A stretch of 64,000 bases of DNA, from contig CAZCVY010000003.1 of NCBI GenBank assembly GCA_964501985.1, positions 11,324 to 75,323 of the forward strand. Reading direction: 5' to 3'. This stretch comes from Bog-366 sp964501985 (GTDB lineage Bacteria > Acidobacteriota > Terriglobia > UBA7540). Shown in pieces: positions 8,160-17,294 of this stretch. The first letter of the stretch is position 1; each line of letters starts with the position of its first letter. The translations under genes were made by a program, and so were the position numbers. The notes beneath the pieces were generated by a model. The model was not told the DNA's origin. It searched no databases and worked only from the letters and a program-made list of their open reading frames with translations.

Positions 8160-10925
8160 ATGCGGCGAGTTATGCTTTTAGTTGGGCTGATCAGTCTGGC
8201 TTTGTTCCTGATCATAAGGCCACCGTTATTTACGAACGCGGGAGAGGACAGTCGCCCCGCGGTATTGGCCGCGCCCGCGGGGAACCGTCCGACCCACATC
8301 GATCGATCGGGCGAGACGGTCTTGCCGAACGGTCGATTGATTACGCCGGAAGGGGTGCAGGTTACTGTGGAGCCGCATCCGTACGGGATGGCACTGAGCC
8401 CTGACGGAAACCTGCTGGTTACCGCCAACACCGGCACCTGGCCTTTCTCAATTTCCATCATAGGCGCGCTTAATGCCCCCGCGCCCGAAGTGCAGCAAAT
8501 CCCTCACGGCTACCCGCCCAAGCACTCCGAAGTCGAACCCTCCAGCGTTTATATGGGCCTCGCGATTGCGGGTGATAACCGCACCGCCTATGTTTCTGAG
8601 GGTGACACGGGGAAAATCGATGTTTATGACCTGCCAATTGGCCAGCAATCGCAGGTTATTCTGCTGGACAGTGAGTACAACGGGAAGGCTTATCACCACA
8701 GCTTTTCCGGCGCGTTGGCGCTGTCGCCGGATGGCAAGCTTCTTTATGCGCTGGACCTGGCGCACTTCGAACTGGTGGGCATTGAAACGCGCGGAGGGAA
8801 CATCCTTTGGCGCGTCGGCGTTGGACGGCTGCCGTTTGCCATTGCGGTGAGTCCGAAGGGCGACCGGGTCTATGTATCCAACGTCGGCACGTTCCAGTAT
8901 TCGGTAATCCCGGGATTTGACGAAAAGCGGGCGGGAGAAACAGGGCTGGATTTCCCACCCTTCGCAACGGGAACTCCCCAGGCAGAGAACGGAATGTTCG
9001 TTGCCGGGAAGAGAATACCCGGCCTCGGGGATCCCAACGTGCCCGAGTCGAATTCGGTTTTTATCCTTGATGCCAAGGGCGCCACCCCAACAGTGCTGGC
9101 GCGCATCCGCACGGGGCTGGCGATTGGGAATAAGTCCGTGAGCGGGTCGAGTCCCGGCGCGGTCGTGGCGGGGCATAGCCGCGTTTATGTTTCGAATTCC
9201 GCGCAGGACAGCGTCAGCATTCTTGACGCGGATAAAAACCGACTTATTTCCACCATCCGCCTGGAGCCTGCCCGGGGTGTGGGCGGGTTGCGGGGAGTTT
9301 TGCCCTTCGGCCTCGCCCTGAGCCCGGACGAATCGCGGTTGTACATCGCCTGCGCGGGAATCAATGCCGTTGCGGTTTTCGATACCCGTAGCAACTCCGT
9401 GCTGGGTTATATCCCGACCGGCTGGTTTCCGGCGCGCGTAGCTTTGAGCAAAAATGGACGCAGTCTGTACGTGGCCAACGCTAAAGGGTACGGCGCCGGG
9501 CCCAACGGCGGCTCGGAGTTTCATCGCGGACAAGAGGGCGACTACATCGGGGACATTACGAAGGGCACCATCTCGATTATTCCTGTGCCCCCCGCGGGCA
9601 AGCTCGCCGAGCTTACGCGTCGCGTCATGAGCAACAACGGATTCGTCCCAGTCCGGGCAGAGGCGCCACGGTCCAAGGATTTTCCCATCCCTTCCGCCGG
9701 CAGTCCCAGCCCGAACATTCGGCACGTCGTGCTGATCGTCAAAGAGAACCGCACCTATGACGAAGTCTTGGGCGATATCCGCACGATGGGAGGTGAGGAG
9801 GTGAACGGTGATCCGACGTTGGCGCGCTGGGGACTCGACGCCGAGGTTCAAGGCGACGACCAGCCAACTTTGGAGCACGTCCGCGTCACTCCCAATCATC
9901 ACGCGCTCGCACAGCGCTTCGGCGTAAGCGACAACTACTATGTGGACTCCGACGTGTCCTTCGACGGACACCACTGGCTGGTGGACAGCTATCCCAATGA
10001 ATGGGTCGAGACCGCTTGGCCTCCAGGGTACGGCGGGCACTCGCACCTGTTTTACGATAACGACGCTCCGGGCCGCCTCAGCCTCGGAGGGTCTTCTTCG
10101 CTGCGTCCGGAGGATTACCTCGAGGCCGGTTCGCTGTGGGAACATCTGGCGCGCCATCATGTGGCTTTCCGGAATTACGGCGAAGGGCTCACGGGAGGGG
10201 GGGATGAAGGTTACGAGCCCACCGGGCTGCGACTGGGAATCAACCTTCCCGTGTCCGGACCGCTTTACGAGAACACGTCGCGGACGTATCCCACGTTCAA
10301 CACGTCTATCCCGGATCAGTACCGGTTCCAGCAATTTCAGAAGGAGTTTGCGCAACTGTACGGAAGCGGGCTTCAGCCGCTGCCACAATTCATATACATC
10401 TGGTTGCCCAATGATCACACGGCGAAGCCGCGTCCGGAAGATGGTTACCCTTACCATGCGTCTTATGTTGCCGACAATGACCTGGCGCTGGGCAAGATTA
10501 TCGACCTGCTCTCGCACAGCAAATACTGGCCAGAGATGGCCGTCTTCATTACAGAGGATGACGCGCAGAATGGACTTGATCATGTGGATGCTCATCGCAG
10601 CCTCGTGCTGGTGGTCAGCCCATATTCACGCCGGGCTGTTTCCCACGTGCATACCAGCATGTTGAGTATCCTCAAAACCATGGAACACATTCTGGGTCTG
10701 CCACCTCTCAACCAGTATGATGCCGCGGCCTCAGACCTCTCGGATTGCTTCACCGATATCGCAGATGTTTCGCCGTACGTGGCGCTGCCTTCGGACCCGG
10801 CGATCTTTGACGCTGGCAAAGCGCGCGATCCGCTCTACAGCATGCGCGAAGGCAAGCCACTCCCTCCCTCCGAGCCGCTCGATGACCCGGCGCGGATTCG
10901 TCGTGAGATGAACGGGGGACGGTAG
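8160..10925 (+). CDS. YncE-like beta-propeller fused to phosphoesterase (alkaline phosphatase superfamily), secreted
   Basis: A 921-residue two-part protein. Residues 1-25 form an export signal or membrane anchor. Residues about 50-490 hold repeated propeller blades with the pattern ALSPDGK, ALSPDESRLYIACAGINAVAVFD and VALSKNGRSLYVAN, as in YncE-type propellers. Residues about 520-910 match the phosphoesterase family that includes phospholipase C and acid phosphatase-like enzymes: IRHVVLIVKENRTYDEV at the N-terminal metal site, SDVSFDGHHWLVDSYPNEW, and AVFITEDDAQNGLDHVDAH near the C-terminal metal site. The ATG at 8160 follows GAGGGAGA. The substrate is unknown. The stop codon overlaps the first bases of a GTAG-headed hairpin (10922-10945). 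Confidence 0.85.
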   Translation: MRRVMLLVGLISLALFLIIRPPLFTNAGEDSRPAVLAAPAGNRPTHIDRSGETVLPNGRLITPEGVQVTVEPHPYGMALSPDGNLLVTANTGTWPFSISIIGALNAPAPEVQQIPHGYPPKHSEVEPSSVYMGLAIAGDNRTAYVSEGDTGKIDVYDLPIGQQSQVILLDSEYNGKAYHHSFSGALALSPDGKLLYALDLAHFELVGIETRGGNILWRVGVGRLPFAIAVSPKGDRVYVSNVGTFQYSVIPGFDEKRAGETGLDFPPFATGTPQAENGMFVAGKRIPGLGDPNVPESNSVFILDAKGATPTVLARIRTGLAIGNKSVSGSSPGAVVAGHSRVYVSNSAQDSVSILDADKNRLISTIRLEPARGVGGLRGVLPFGLALSPDESRLYIACAGINAVAVFDTRSNSVLGYIPTGWFPARVALSKNGRSLYVANAKGYGAGPNGGSEFHRGQEGDYIGDITKGTISIIPVPPAGKLAELTRRVMSNNGFVPVRAEAPRSKDFPIPSAGSPSPNIRHVVLIVKENRTYDEVLGDIRTMGGEEVNGDPTLARWGLDAEVQGDDQPTLEHVRVTPNHHALAQRFGVSDNYYVDSDVSFDGHHWLVDSYPNEWVETAWPPGYGGHSHLFYDNDAPGRLSLGGSSSLRPEDYLEAGSLWEHLARHHVAFRNYGEGLTGGGDEGYEPTGLRLGINLPVSGPLYENTSRTYPTFNTSIPDQYRFQQFQKEFAQLYGSGLQPLPQFIYIWLPNDHTAKPRPEDGYPYHASYVADNDLALGKIIDLLSHSKYWPEMAVFITEDDAQNGLDHVDAHRSLVLVVSPYSRRAVSHVHTSMLSILKTMEHILGLPPLNQYDAAASDLSDCFTDIADVSPYVALPSDPAIFDAGKARDPLYSMREGKPLPPSEPLDDPARIRREMNGGR

Positions 10926-10945
10926 CGCAGCCCAGCAAAGCTGCG
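10922..10945 (+). repeat. REP-like element, GTAG head plus hairpin
   Basis: GTAG is followed at once by a 6-bp stem (CGCAGC ... GCTGCG) around an 8-base loop. The GTAG overlaps the TAG stop of the preceding gene. The layout, a GTAG tetranucleotide then a palindrome, is that of repetitive extragenic palindromes mobilised by RAYT transposases. Other copies lie at 26442, 28085, 42319, 48034 and 48090. Confidence 0.55.
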
Positions 10946-11271
10946 ATAATGAGTCGAAGTCAAAAGGCAAACGCCGAGTAGAGGATTAGAGATGAATGCA
11001 TAGCTTGGCCGGTGATTTTTCCTGGCCTTACGGCTCATTGGGATTACGCCGTGGCTGCGGGCACCCATGACTCGCGGGGTTACCAGCGAGACAAGATTTC
11101 ACGAATCGATTCACGTCAGCCTGAACCTCGCATGGAAGCTTTTCTGTTTGCCCCAGGGCAAGTGTCAGATTACCAGCGAGGACCAATTGAAAACCCACGG
11201 CTGTCGCCCATTGGATCTTCCTTTTGCCGAAAGTTGTCGGCGCGGAGATTGAGCGCCGCAGGAGCGGCTTC
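10946..11271. other. intergenic region between converging genes, no gene seen
   Basis: The two flanking genes converge here. The short sequence TTACCAGCGAG occurs twice (near 11080 and 11171). I see no convincing terminator hairpin with a T tract and no credible coding sequence. Confidence 0.5.
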
Positions 11272-11754
11272 TTACGGGACGACCACCACACACTCATGTC
11301 CGGCAACGGCTTTCCATTCGCCCGCTCGCTTCACGAACGTATCCGTGAAGCGCACGCGGCGAAGGAAGTTTCCCTCTTGATCCATCACCACGTTCAGGCC
11401 CTTCACGACGGCCGCATCCCCATAGACGCGAACCCTAAGATCCTGAAGTTGATTCCGGTGTGGTGGGGTGCTGGCTGATTGAATCGATTGGATAATATCA
11501 GCTTTGGACGACATGCCGCCCAGTGAGCCGGTGTCCACGAAGTCGTCGGCCATGAGGCGATCCAGCGTTTTGATGTCACGTGCTGTGATGGCTTTCGCCC
11601 AAGCTTTTTCAGCGTCCACCAGCGCTTGCTGGTCGGCGCTCAAGCTGGCCCCATCGGCCGCTTTGCCAGTACCCGATTGTTGTGCCGTAGCGCCCCCAAG
11701 AGTGGCGGGCGCCAGCACGAGAAGCAGAGTCGAGGTCAGGAGACAATTCTTCAC
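11272..11754 (-). CDS. exported NTF2-like / DUF4440-type protein
   Basis: A 160-residue protein with a Sec signal peptide (CLLTSTLLLVLAPATLGGATA) and a cone-fold domain of the SnoaL/DUF4440 type: DAEKAWAKAITARDIKTLD, LMADDFVDTGSLG, then RVRVYGDAAVVKGLNVV and FTDTFVKRAGEWKAVAGHE. Such domains bind small molecules or act as weak enzymes, and no specific function follows. I chose the GTG at 11754 because AGAGGAAC sits four bases before it and the signal peptide begins there. The frame also contains an ATG at 11790 overlapping the upstream gene. It lies about 32 bases after the TIM-barrel gene on the same strand and is probably co-transcribed with it. Confidence 0.75.
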   Translation of the reverse strand: MKNCLLTSTLLLVLAPATLGGATAQQSGTGKAADGASLSADQQALVDAEKAWAKAITARDIKTLDRLMADDFVDTGSLGGMSSKADIIQSIQSASTPPHRNQLQDLRVRVYGDAAVVKGLNVVMDQEGNFLRRVRFTDTFVKRAGEWKAVAGHECVVVVP

Positions 11755-11786
11755 TAAAGTTCCTCTGATGACAATGAGTGCATGCC

Positions 11787-12650
11787 TCACACCTCAAGAC
11801 TGCGAAGGTAGGGCACACTGGCCTTCATCAACGGCAGGTTCATTTCGACGAAGTAGTTCTTGATCCCCCCCGTTTTTGCCGCGGTGAATATTCTCTTCCA
11901 ATCGAGGGAATCCTGGCCCACGGGTGCTTCCTTCCTGGTTGTTGTGGACCAGCCCTGCACGTGCATTGAAATGAAGCGCCCGGGGTACTTGGTGAAGTAT
12001 TCGGCCGCGTCGTAGCCGGCACTAATCGTAGAAACCTGGAATTGGAATTTCACCAGCTTGGGATCAAGAAGTTTAAATAACACGTCATAAGTCCGCTGGC
12101 CGTCGACCTTCGTGAGTTCGAAGTCCTCATTGTGGAGACCTTGCTGAATGCCGGCCTTGGCGGCTTGTTCACCCATTTTGTTGTATTCGTCGGCCGCCTT
12201 CTTCACATCATCCATTGTCGGATGCTTGGGCCCGTCGAGGCTTGGAACCATCATTTGCTTCAAGCCGACGTCTTTGGCCCAGGCAATGCTGGCCGCCTGG
12301 TCCTTCCTAAGTTCATCGATGCCGAAGTGAGAGCTGATGCACTCGACGCCCGCGTCGGCCAGGATCTTTCGCAACTCAGCCCCTTTATATTTGGCCAGGC
12401 CTGCAAATCCGGAATCGGCATAACCGATGGGCGAACACAGTTCAACCCTTTGAAATCCTGCCGCGGCAAGCATCTTAATGGTGCCGGGAAAGTCCTTGGC
12501 AATCATGTCCCGCACCGGCCACGTCTGGCATCCAATCGGCATACCGAGTGGGTTGGCAAAGAGCTCACGTACAGTTCCTGACAGGCACCCGGCCACGGCG
12601 GCGCCGGCTGCCGCATTCTTAAAGAAATCTCTTCTGGAAATTCTCGACAT
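11787..12650 (-). CDS. Tat-exported sugar phosphate isomerase/epimerase-like TIM-barrel protein
   Basis: A 287-residue protein of the xylose isomerase-like TIM-barrel superfamily. It starts MSRISRRDFFKNAAAGAAVA, a twin-arginine signal. The barrel shows IGCQTWPVRDMIAKDFPGT, GFQRVELCSP, CISSHFGIDELR, HNEDFEL and MHVQGW, where Glu, His and Asp residues normally bind a divalent metal. The ATG at 12650 follows GGGAGGG with four bases between, so this is the start and the in-frame ATG 36 bases upstream is not. Relatives act as epimerases, isomerases or dehydratases on keto sugars or inositols, and the substrate is not readable. The NTF2-like gene follows on the same strand. Confidence 0.85.
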   Translation of the reverse strand: MSRISRRDFFKNAAAGAAVAGCLSGTVRELFANPLGMPIGCQTWPVRDMIAKDFPGTIKMLAAAGFQRVELCSPIGYADSGFAGLAKYKGAELRKILADAGVECISSHFGIDELRKDQAASIAWAKDVGLKQMMVPSLDGPKHPTMDDVKKAADEYNKMGEQAAKAGIQQGLHNEDFELTKVDGQRTYDVLFKLLDPKLVKFQFQVSTISAGYDAAEYFTKYPGRFISMHVQGWSTTTRKEAPVGQDSLDWKRIFTAAKTGGIKNYFVEMNLPLMKASVPYLRSLEV

Positions 12651-13045
12651 AATACCCTCCCTTAATATGTATTTAATTTGAATCATGTTCGTCGACGCGG
12701 CGGCATTATCTCACGATTCGCCGAGGGCAAACAAACGCCGCAGCGGTGCGACGGGTTATAATTGACTTCTTCCGCGCCTCCGTGTATGTTTTTCATTGCC
12801 TTTGTAATGGCATCGATTCGTTTCGGTCTCACCAACCAGCGGGTTCTTGGCTCGAGTTCAAATCCGAATATGGGGGCAGTCGGGATTCCACAAAGGGCAT
12901 TCCGGGGCGCACGTTTCGCTGCCAGAGGCATGAGTCGGTAGAACGTAATTTTCCCGCCCTTCGACGGGCAGGATTTCGCGGGCGCAATTCTGGTATGAAC
13001 GGTCACAGCCGCTGGGAAGAATGAGCGGCAGGGGGATTTAGAGGG
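12651..13045. other. divergent intergenic region
   Basis: About 395 bases lie between the leftward isomerase and the rightward glucan phosphorylase, so promoters for both should be here. The stretch next to the isomerase start (12660-12690) is AT-rich. I could not define -10/-35 boxes with confidence and see no gene. Confidence 0.5.
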
Positions 13046-15706
13046 ATGGGCCAATCTGAAGACACTGTGGAAGCCAGTCATGTCCTGACAATCGAAGAAA
13101 TTGCCAATCTCGCGCAGGAGGGCGACAAGCCTGCCGAAACCCTGATGAACGTCGTCGCCTTGATCGCGCGCCGATTTCGCACCGATGTATGTTCCGTGTA
13201 TCTGTTGGAGCCGGACCGAATCAACCTGGTGCTGGCGGCAACCCTCGGTCTTCGGCCTCAATGTATCGGCACCCTTCGCATGGCTACCCATGAAGGGTTG
13301 GTGGGCCTGGTGGCGGAGACGCTGCGTCCCGTCGCCGTGGAAGAAGTGAAAAGCCATCCTCGCTTCAAATACTTTAGCGACGCGGGCGAAGACGCTTACC
13401 GGTCGTTTCTCGGCGTTCCGCTGATTGATCAAGGATTGCTGCACGGCGTTCTGACCGTTCAGACCATCGCCCCCCGCGTCTTCCATGACGAAGAGATTCA
13501 CATGCTCTTGGAGGCCGCCACGCAGGTTGCCCCGGTGGTCAGCGAGGCGCGAACCCTGGACCGTTTTATCGCTCCTGCCCAAGAGCGCCTTTGGTCGCTG
13601 GCGCGCAATCTCTGGTGGAGTTGGGATTATGATTCCGGCGGTTTGTTTCTCGACCTTGATCCCATCCGTTGGCGGCAGTTCAACCACAACCCCATCTCGG
13701 TGCTCGCACCGCTCCCGCTTGCCGGGATCGAGCGCCGCGCCCGCGAACTGGTTCTGCACGGGCGGATCAACTACGCCTACCGCCGGCAGCGCGAATATCT
13801 GCATAAGGATCGGACCTGGGGCGCTAAGAACGCGGGAGTTTTGAGGCCGCGTCCGGTCGCCTACTTTTCCGCTGAGTTCGGCTTGCACGAGTCGATCCCG
13901 ATATACTCGGGTGGCTTGGGAGTTCTTGCCGGCGATCACATCAAGAGTGCGTCTGACCTCGACATCCCGATGGTCGGAATAGGGCTGTTTTATAGCCAGG
14001 GATATTTCCGCCAGCGGTTGGACTGGGACGGCTGGCAGCGCGAAGAATATTTCGAGACCGACGTCAGCCAGTTGCCTATGGAAGCCGCCATTGGCAAGAC
14101 CGGCGAACCGGTTGCCGTGGAAATCGAAACACGCGGTGGATTGCTGCGCGCCAAAGTGTGGCGCCTCAAAGTCGGCCGCTGCGACCTGCTCTTGCTCGAC
14201 TCGAATGTGCCCGGTAATGCTCCCGAAGACAGGGAACTGACCTCCCGCTTGTATGGTGGAGACGGGCGCGTGCGCATTCGCCAGGAATTGCTCCTGGGGG
14301 TTGGCGGGTACAGGGCACTGAAAGCTATGGGCATCACCCCGGGTGTGCTTCACCTGAACGAGGGGCACAGCGCCTTTGCCCTGCTCGAGGCCATTCGCGC
14401 CCGCATGGAAGATGAGGGCCTGAGCTTTGAACAGACCCTGCCGCTCGTTGGCAGGGAAGTAGTATTCACCACGCACACTCCCGTCCCGGCGGGCCACGAT
14501 CGCTTTCACGCCGGCTTGGTGGAAGAGCACCTGGGTCCGCTGCGCGAGCGTTTGGGACTGTCGCTCGATCGCCTGATGCAGATAGGGCGGGAAGACCCTA
14601 ATGACCCCCATGAAGATTTTTGTTTGACCGTGCTGGGTTTGAGAATCTCCCGCCGCGCTAATGCCGTTTCGTCGTTGCATGGCCGCGTGACGCGCGCGAT
14701 GTGGAAAGGGCTGTTCCCTGGTGAACCGGAAGACACCGTCCCCATTGGACACATCACCAACGGAGTGCATGTTCCCACCTGGCTGGCCCCGCAAATGTTT
14801 CGCCTCTACGACCGCCACCTGGGAACAGGCTGGCACGAGCACAGCAGCGAACCTCGCATCTGGGAAGGGATCGAGAACGTTGATGACGGGGAACTTTGGG
14901 AAACGCATCTCAGCCTGAAGCAGCGCCTTCTGGAATTTGTCCGCAATCGCGCCAGTGAGCAGGCGGAGCGCCGCGGTGAACCGCTTGAAGTGCGCCAGCG
15001 CGTGGCCCGCATTCTGAGTCCGGACGCCCTGACCATCGGATTTGCCCGCCGCTTTGCCACCTACAAGCGCGCCAACCTGATTCTGACCGACATCCAGATG
15101 CTTGCTTCCCTTGCCAATGATCCCAAGCGCCCCGTGCAGTTTGTCTTCGCCGGAAAGGCACATCCGCACGATGATCCCGGTAAGCGCATGCTTCAGCAAG
15201 TGGCGCAACTCATGCGCGACCCCAAGTTTGCCGACCGCTTTGTTTTCGTCGAGGATTACGACATCAATGTGGGACGACACCTCGTCCAGGGCGTCGACGT
15301 GTGGCTGAATAACCCTCGACGGCCGCTCGAGGCGTCTGGAACCAGCGGTCAGAAAGTGGTGCTCAACGGTGGCCTTAATCTCTCGGTACTCGATGGTTGG
15401 TGGGCCGAGGCTTACGATGGGCTGAACGGCTTCGCCATCGGCACGGGCAGAACTCATACCAACATGGGCGTCCACGATGCGCGGGACAGCGAAGACCTGT
15501 ATCGCGTGCTGAAGGACGAAGTCATTCCCCTTTACTATCATCGAGACCGCGACGGCTTGCCGCACGGCTGGATCAAGCGCATGAAGCGCACGATTCGCAC
15601 CCTGGGATGGCGATTCAATGCCGACCGCATGGTGATGGACTACACGCTGAAGTGTTACGTGCCGGCCGTGGGAGGAACCTCCGGGGACATGAGCACCACG
15701 CACTGA
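13046..15706 (+). CDS. glgP: alpha-glucan phosphorylase (GT35) with N-terminal GAF domain
   Basis: An 886-residue enzyme that releases glucose-1-phosphate from glycogen or maltodextrin, with an added sensor-like domain. Residues about 15-170 read as a GAF domain (LMNVVALIARRFRTDVCSVY, THEGLVGLVAETLRPVAVEE, FLGVPLIDQGLLHGVLTVQT). The phosphorylase follows with DRFIAPAQERLWSLARNLWW, AYFSAEFGLHESIPIYSGGL, LHLNEGHSAFALLE, FTTHTPVPAGHDRF and GFARRFATYKRANL. The pyridoxal-phosphate lysine is K770 in EASGTSGQKVVLNGG. The short spacing of the catalytic part fits the bacterial short-form family. A purine run AGGGGGA lies about nine bases before the ATG. The symbol is given for the catalytic part only. 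The GAF fusion suggests allosteric control by a small ligand, which is my inference. Confidence 0.9.
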   Translation: MGQSEDTVEASHVLTIEEIANLAQEGDKPAETLMNVVALIARRFRTDVCSVYLLEPDRINLVLAATLGLRPQCIGTLRMATHEGLVGLVAETLRPVAVEEVKSHPRFKYFSDAGEDAYRSFLGVPLIDQGLLHGVLTVQTIAPRVFHDEEIHMLLEAATQVAPVVSEARTLDRFIAPAQERLWSLARNLWWSWDYDSGGLFLDLDPIRWRQFNHNPISVLAPLPLAGIERRARELVLHGRINYAYRRQREYLHKDRTWGAKNAGVLRPRPVAYFSAEFGLHESIPIYSGGLGVLAGDHIKSASDLDIPMVGIGLFYSQGYFRQRLDWDGWQREEYFETDVSQLPMEAAIGKTGEPVAVEIETRGGLLRAKVWRLKVGRCDLLLLDSNVPGNAPEDRELTSRLYGGDGRVRIRQELLLGVGGYRALKAMGITPGVLHLNEGHSAFALLEAIRARMEDEGLSFEQTLPLVGREVVFTTHTPVPAGHDRFHAGLVEEHLGPLRERLGLSLDRLMQIGREDPNDPHEDFCLTVLGLRISRRANAVSSLHGRVTRAMWKGLFPGEPEDTVPIGHITNGVHVPTWLAPQMFRLYDRHLGTGWHEHSSEPRIWEGIENVDDGELWETHLSLKQRLLEFVRNRASEQAERRGEPLEVRQRVARILSPDALTIGFARRFATYKRANLILTDIQMLASLANDPKRPVQFVFAGKAHPHDDPGKRMLQQVAQLMRDPKFADRFVFVEDYDINVGRHLVQGVDVWLNNPRRPLEASGTSGQKVVLNGGLNLSVLDGWWAEAYDGLNGFAIGTGRTHTNMGVHDARDSEDLYRVLKDEVIPLYYHRDRDGLPHGWIKRMKRTIRTLGWRFNADRMVMDYTLKCYVPAVGGTSGDMSTTH

Positions 15707-16392
15707 ATGGTGCTTGCCTGGCAACGGGATTATGTCTCCTGGCTCCAGCAACTCCCTTTCTTTTCTTGAATATATTGGCATGCCGCCTATAGGTCCATTA
15801 TTTTCAAAAACATATTGGCCAGACGGACTTTGGCAGTATTTTCTCCGTTTGTTTTCAATGACATTCCGGCTTCGTTCGGCATTTTTTTCCGCCGTTTCTT
15901 TTGGCCCTGGCCAAGGCAATGTTCGATAACTGTTTTAATTTCAATGACATATGATTTCTTCCGCAACACGATGGATTTCGCTAACTAGCTTTATTATCAG
16001 CAACATATTGGCTTGTTGTGAGCTCTGCCAGCGTTCTCCCCCCGTTCGGAGGAAAGTCGTCCACCCTGTCTCCCCAGACCCAAATCGCGATGTCGATGTC
16101 CCATACTCTTCGTAGGATGTCTCGCCTCGCTGGTTTTTCCTCCGCGACCACGGCAGAATTCTTCTCCTTGGCTTCGTGGAGTTGCCTAACCCAAAACTTT
16201 ATCTTACCATATTATTACTATGTAGTCGAGTGAAAACATAGTTATTTTTGGCGCTTTGTCGGTAGCGGGCCATCTATTTACACACGGACAAGATGTCCGA
16301 TTTGCGACCGGAAGATCGGAGCGGGGCGTCTTCCCGCGCCCCTCCCTCCGACAGCTCCCTGCGAGGGGCCTGTGAGCGAGCACGACGCTGCT
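15707..16392. other. 685-base low-GC spacer after the glucan phosphorylase
   Basis: Two genes converge on this spacer. Its left part holds the degenerate repeats at 15755-16012. The right part (16013-16270) includes an AT-rich patch near 16200-16260. Three short open frames overlap (15714-15929 +, 15787-15969 -, 16018-16233 +). None has a ribosome site or a recognisable product, and two are made of the repeat itself. Confidence 0.5.
15755..16012. repeat. five degenerate interspersed copies of a ~20-base repeat
   Basis: On the + strand, five copies approximate TTTTCAATGACATATTGGC. The central CAT (TAT in the first copy) starts at 15771, 15811, 15862, 15948 and 16003. The copies are separated by unrelated sequence of varied length (centre spacing 40, 51, 86 and 55 bases). 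The region is clearly poorer in GC than the flanking genes. On the minus strand each copy contains ATG-T-N-N-TTGAAA-like sequence, so spurious frames here repeat residues such as NMFLKIM and GMSLKTN. Spacing is too irregular and the copies too diverged for a CRISPR array. Confidence 0.6.
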
Positions 16393-16908
16393 CTATTGTC
16401 GATCGTTTTGTTTCCAGGGATGGAGGCGCGGTAGAAATCGCCTGACTGCCTTCTTGTAGCGCAGGTACGGCTCTCCAAATCGCACCACGAGTTGGGGTTC
16501 CTCGAGAACGGGGATGTAAACCATGTTGATCAATACAACCAATCCCGCCCACTCCGCGAGCGGCAAGGAGTGGAAGAAACAAGCTTCTGCGAGGAGTACA
16601 AAGATGACACCACTGATCATCGGATTCCGCACGAATCGGTACGGGCCTTCGGCGACGAAGCAGCGGGGCGGGTCCCAAGGGGCAAGCGTGCCACGCCCCC
16701 GCGACCAAAAGTAGAAGAGGGATGATGCGAATAGCAGCACGCCGACAATCAGCAGAGCCATTCCACCCAGGACCGCTGCCATGCTTGCCAGATCGTGAGG
16801 CCGGGCGAAAGTGACATGGTTTCTTCGCGCAATCCACACTGGCACCGCGACCGTGACGACTCCGGGCAAGGCGATAATCGAAACGAATTGACGAATTAAC
16901 ATCAACAT
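16393..16908 (-). CDS. isoprenylcysteine carboxyl methyltransferase (ICMT)-like membrane protein
   Basis: A 171-residue integral membrane protein with about four hydrophobic segments. The C-terminal half carries GPYRFVRNPMISGVIFVLLA and then EEPQLVVRFGEPYLRYKKAV, the paired motifs of the ICMT/PEMT-like methyltransferase family that bind S-adenosylmethionine and substrate at the membrane face. Bacterial members act on unknown lipids or small molecules. The start at 16908 has only a weak upstream purine run, and the second ATG two codons later would also serve. It stands alone, divergent from the ATP-grasp operon. Confidence 0.82.
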   Translation of the reverse strand: MLMLIRQFVSIIALPGVVTVAVPVWIARRNHVTFARPHDLASMAAVLGGMALLIVGVLLFASSLFYFWSRGRGTLAPWDPPRCFVAEGPYRFVRNPMISGVIFVLLAEACFFHSLPLAEWAGLVVLINMVYIPVLEEPQLVVRFGEPYLRYKKAVRRFLPRLHPWKQNDRQ

Positions 16909-17294
16909 CCGGGGCTTCTCGGGACTTCAGTCTATAACGGATTTTCAGGTACGGGTCCCGGAGTTGCGAATCAATCTCTACCTTTTTCCCTACTGTGATC
17001 GGTCGGCTGTCAGCTATCAGCTCCGCGCCATCGGCTTTCCACAACCACGCAACTGTTCAAAATTGTTTTGCCAGCGATAGGAAGAATTTACGTTGACGCC
17101 TATTGACACGCGCATGGGGCCAAGACTTAGTCTATAGACCAGCAGATGCCGGCTGGTGGTAGGGGGCAGTAGGCTGGGGGATTGACCGCCTCCGCGGTCG
17201 CAAGTTGTAACGCACGCTCTCCAGCCCTGGCCCCCGGGGACCGCGAGAAATCCAGTTTAAAAGTGCGAGGGGTTCCAGGGGCGGGAAGGTGTAA
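16909..17294. other. upstream region of the ATP-grasp operon
   Basis: About 385 bases separate the ICMT-like gene (leftward) from the operon (rightward). Visible features are TTGACG and TTGACA sequences near 17093-17110, a 10-base palindrome GTCTATAGAC near 17132-17141, and a short hairpin CCAGC...GCTGG just after it. A promoter and possible operator are likely here, but I cannot place the -10 box. Confidence 0.4.

Noticed and set aside
8448..10595. 715-codon minus-strand frame opposite the propeller-phosphoesterase
   Set aside because: Same shadow effect. No domain or ribosome site was seen, while the plus strand has clear motifs throughout.
12683..15919. 1078-codon open frame on the minus strand, opposite the glucan phosphorylase
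   Set aside because: It is the mirror of a codon-biased high-GC gene. The plus strand encodes a complete phosphorylase, and the antisense product has no recognisable domain and low-complexity composition.
15755..16012. CRISPR array
   Set aside because: Repeats are only partly alike, spacing varies from 40 to 86 bases, there are just five units, and no cas gene is nearby.
16018..16233. 71-codon frame in the low-GC spacer
   Set aside because: No ribosome site, a serine-rich product without a domain, and an end inside an AT patch.
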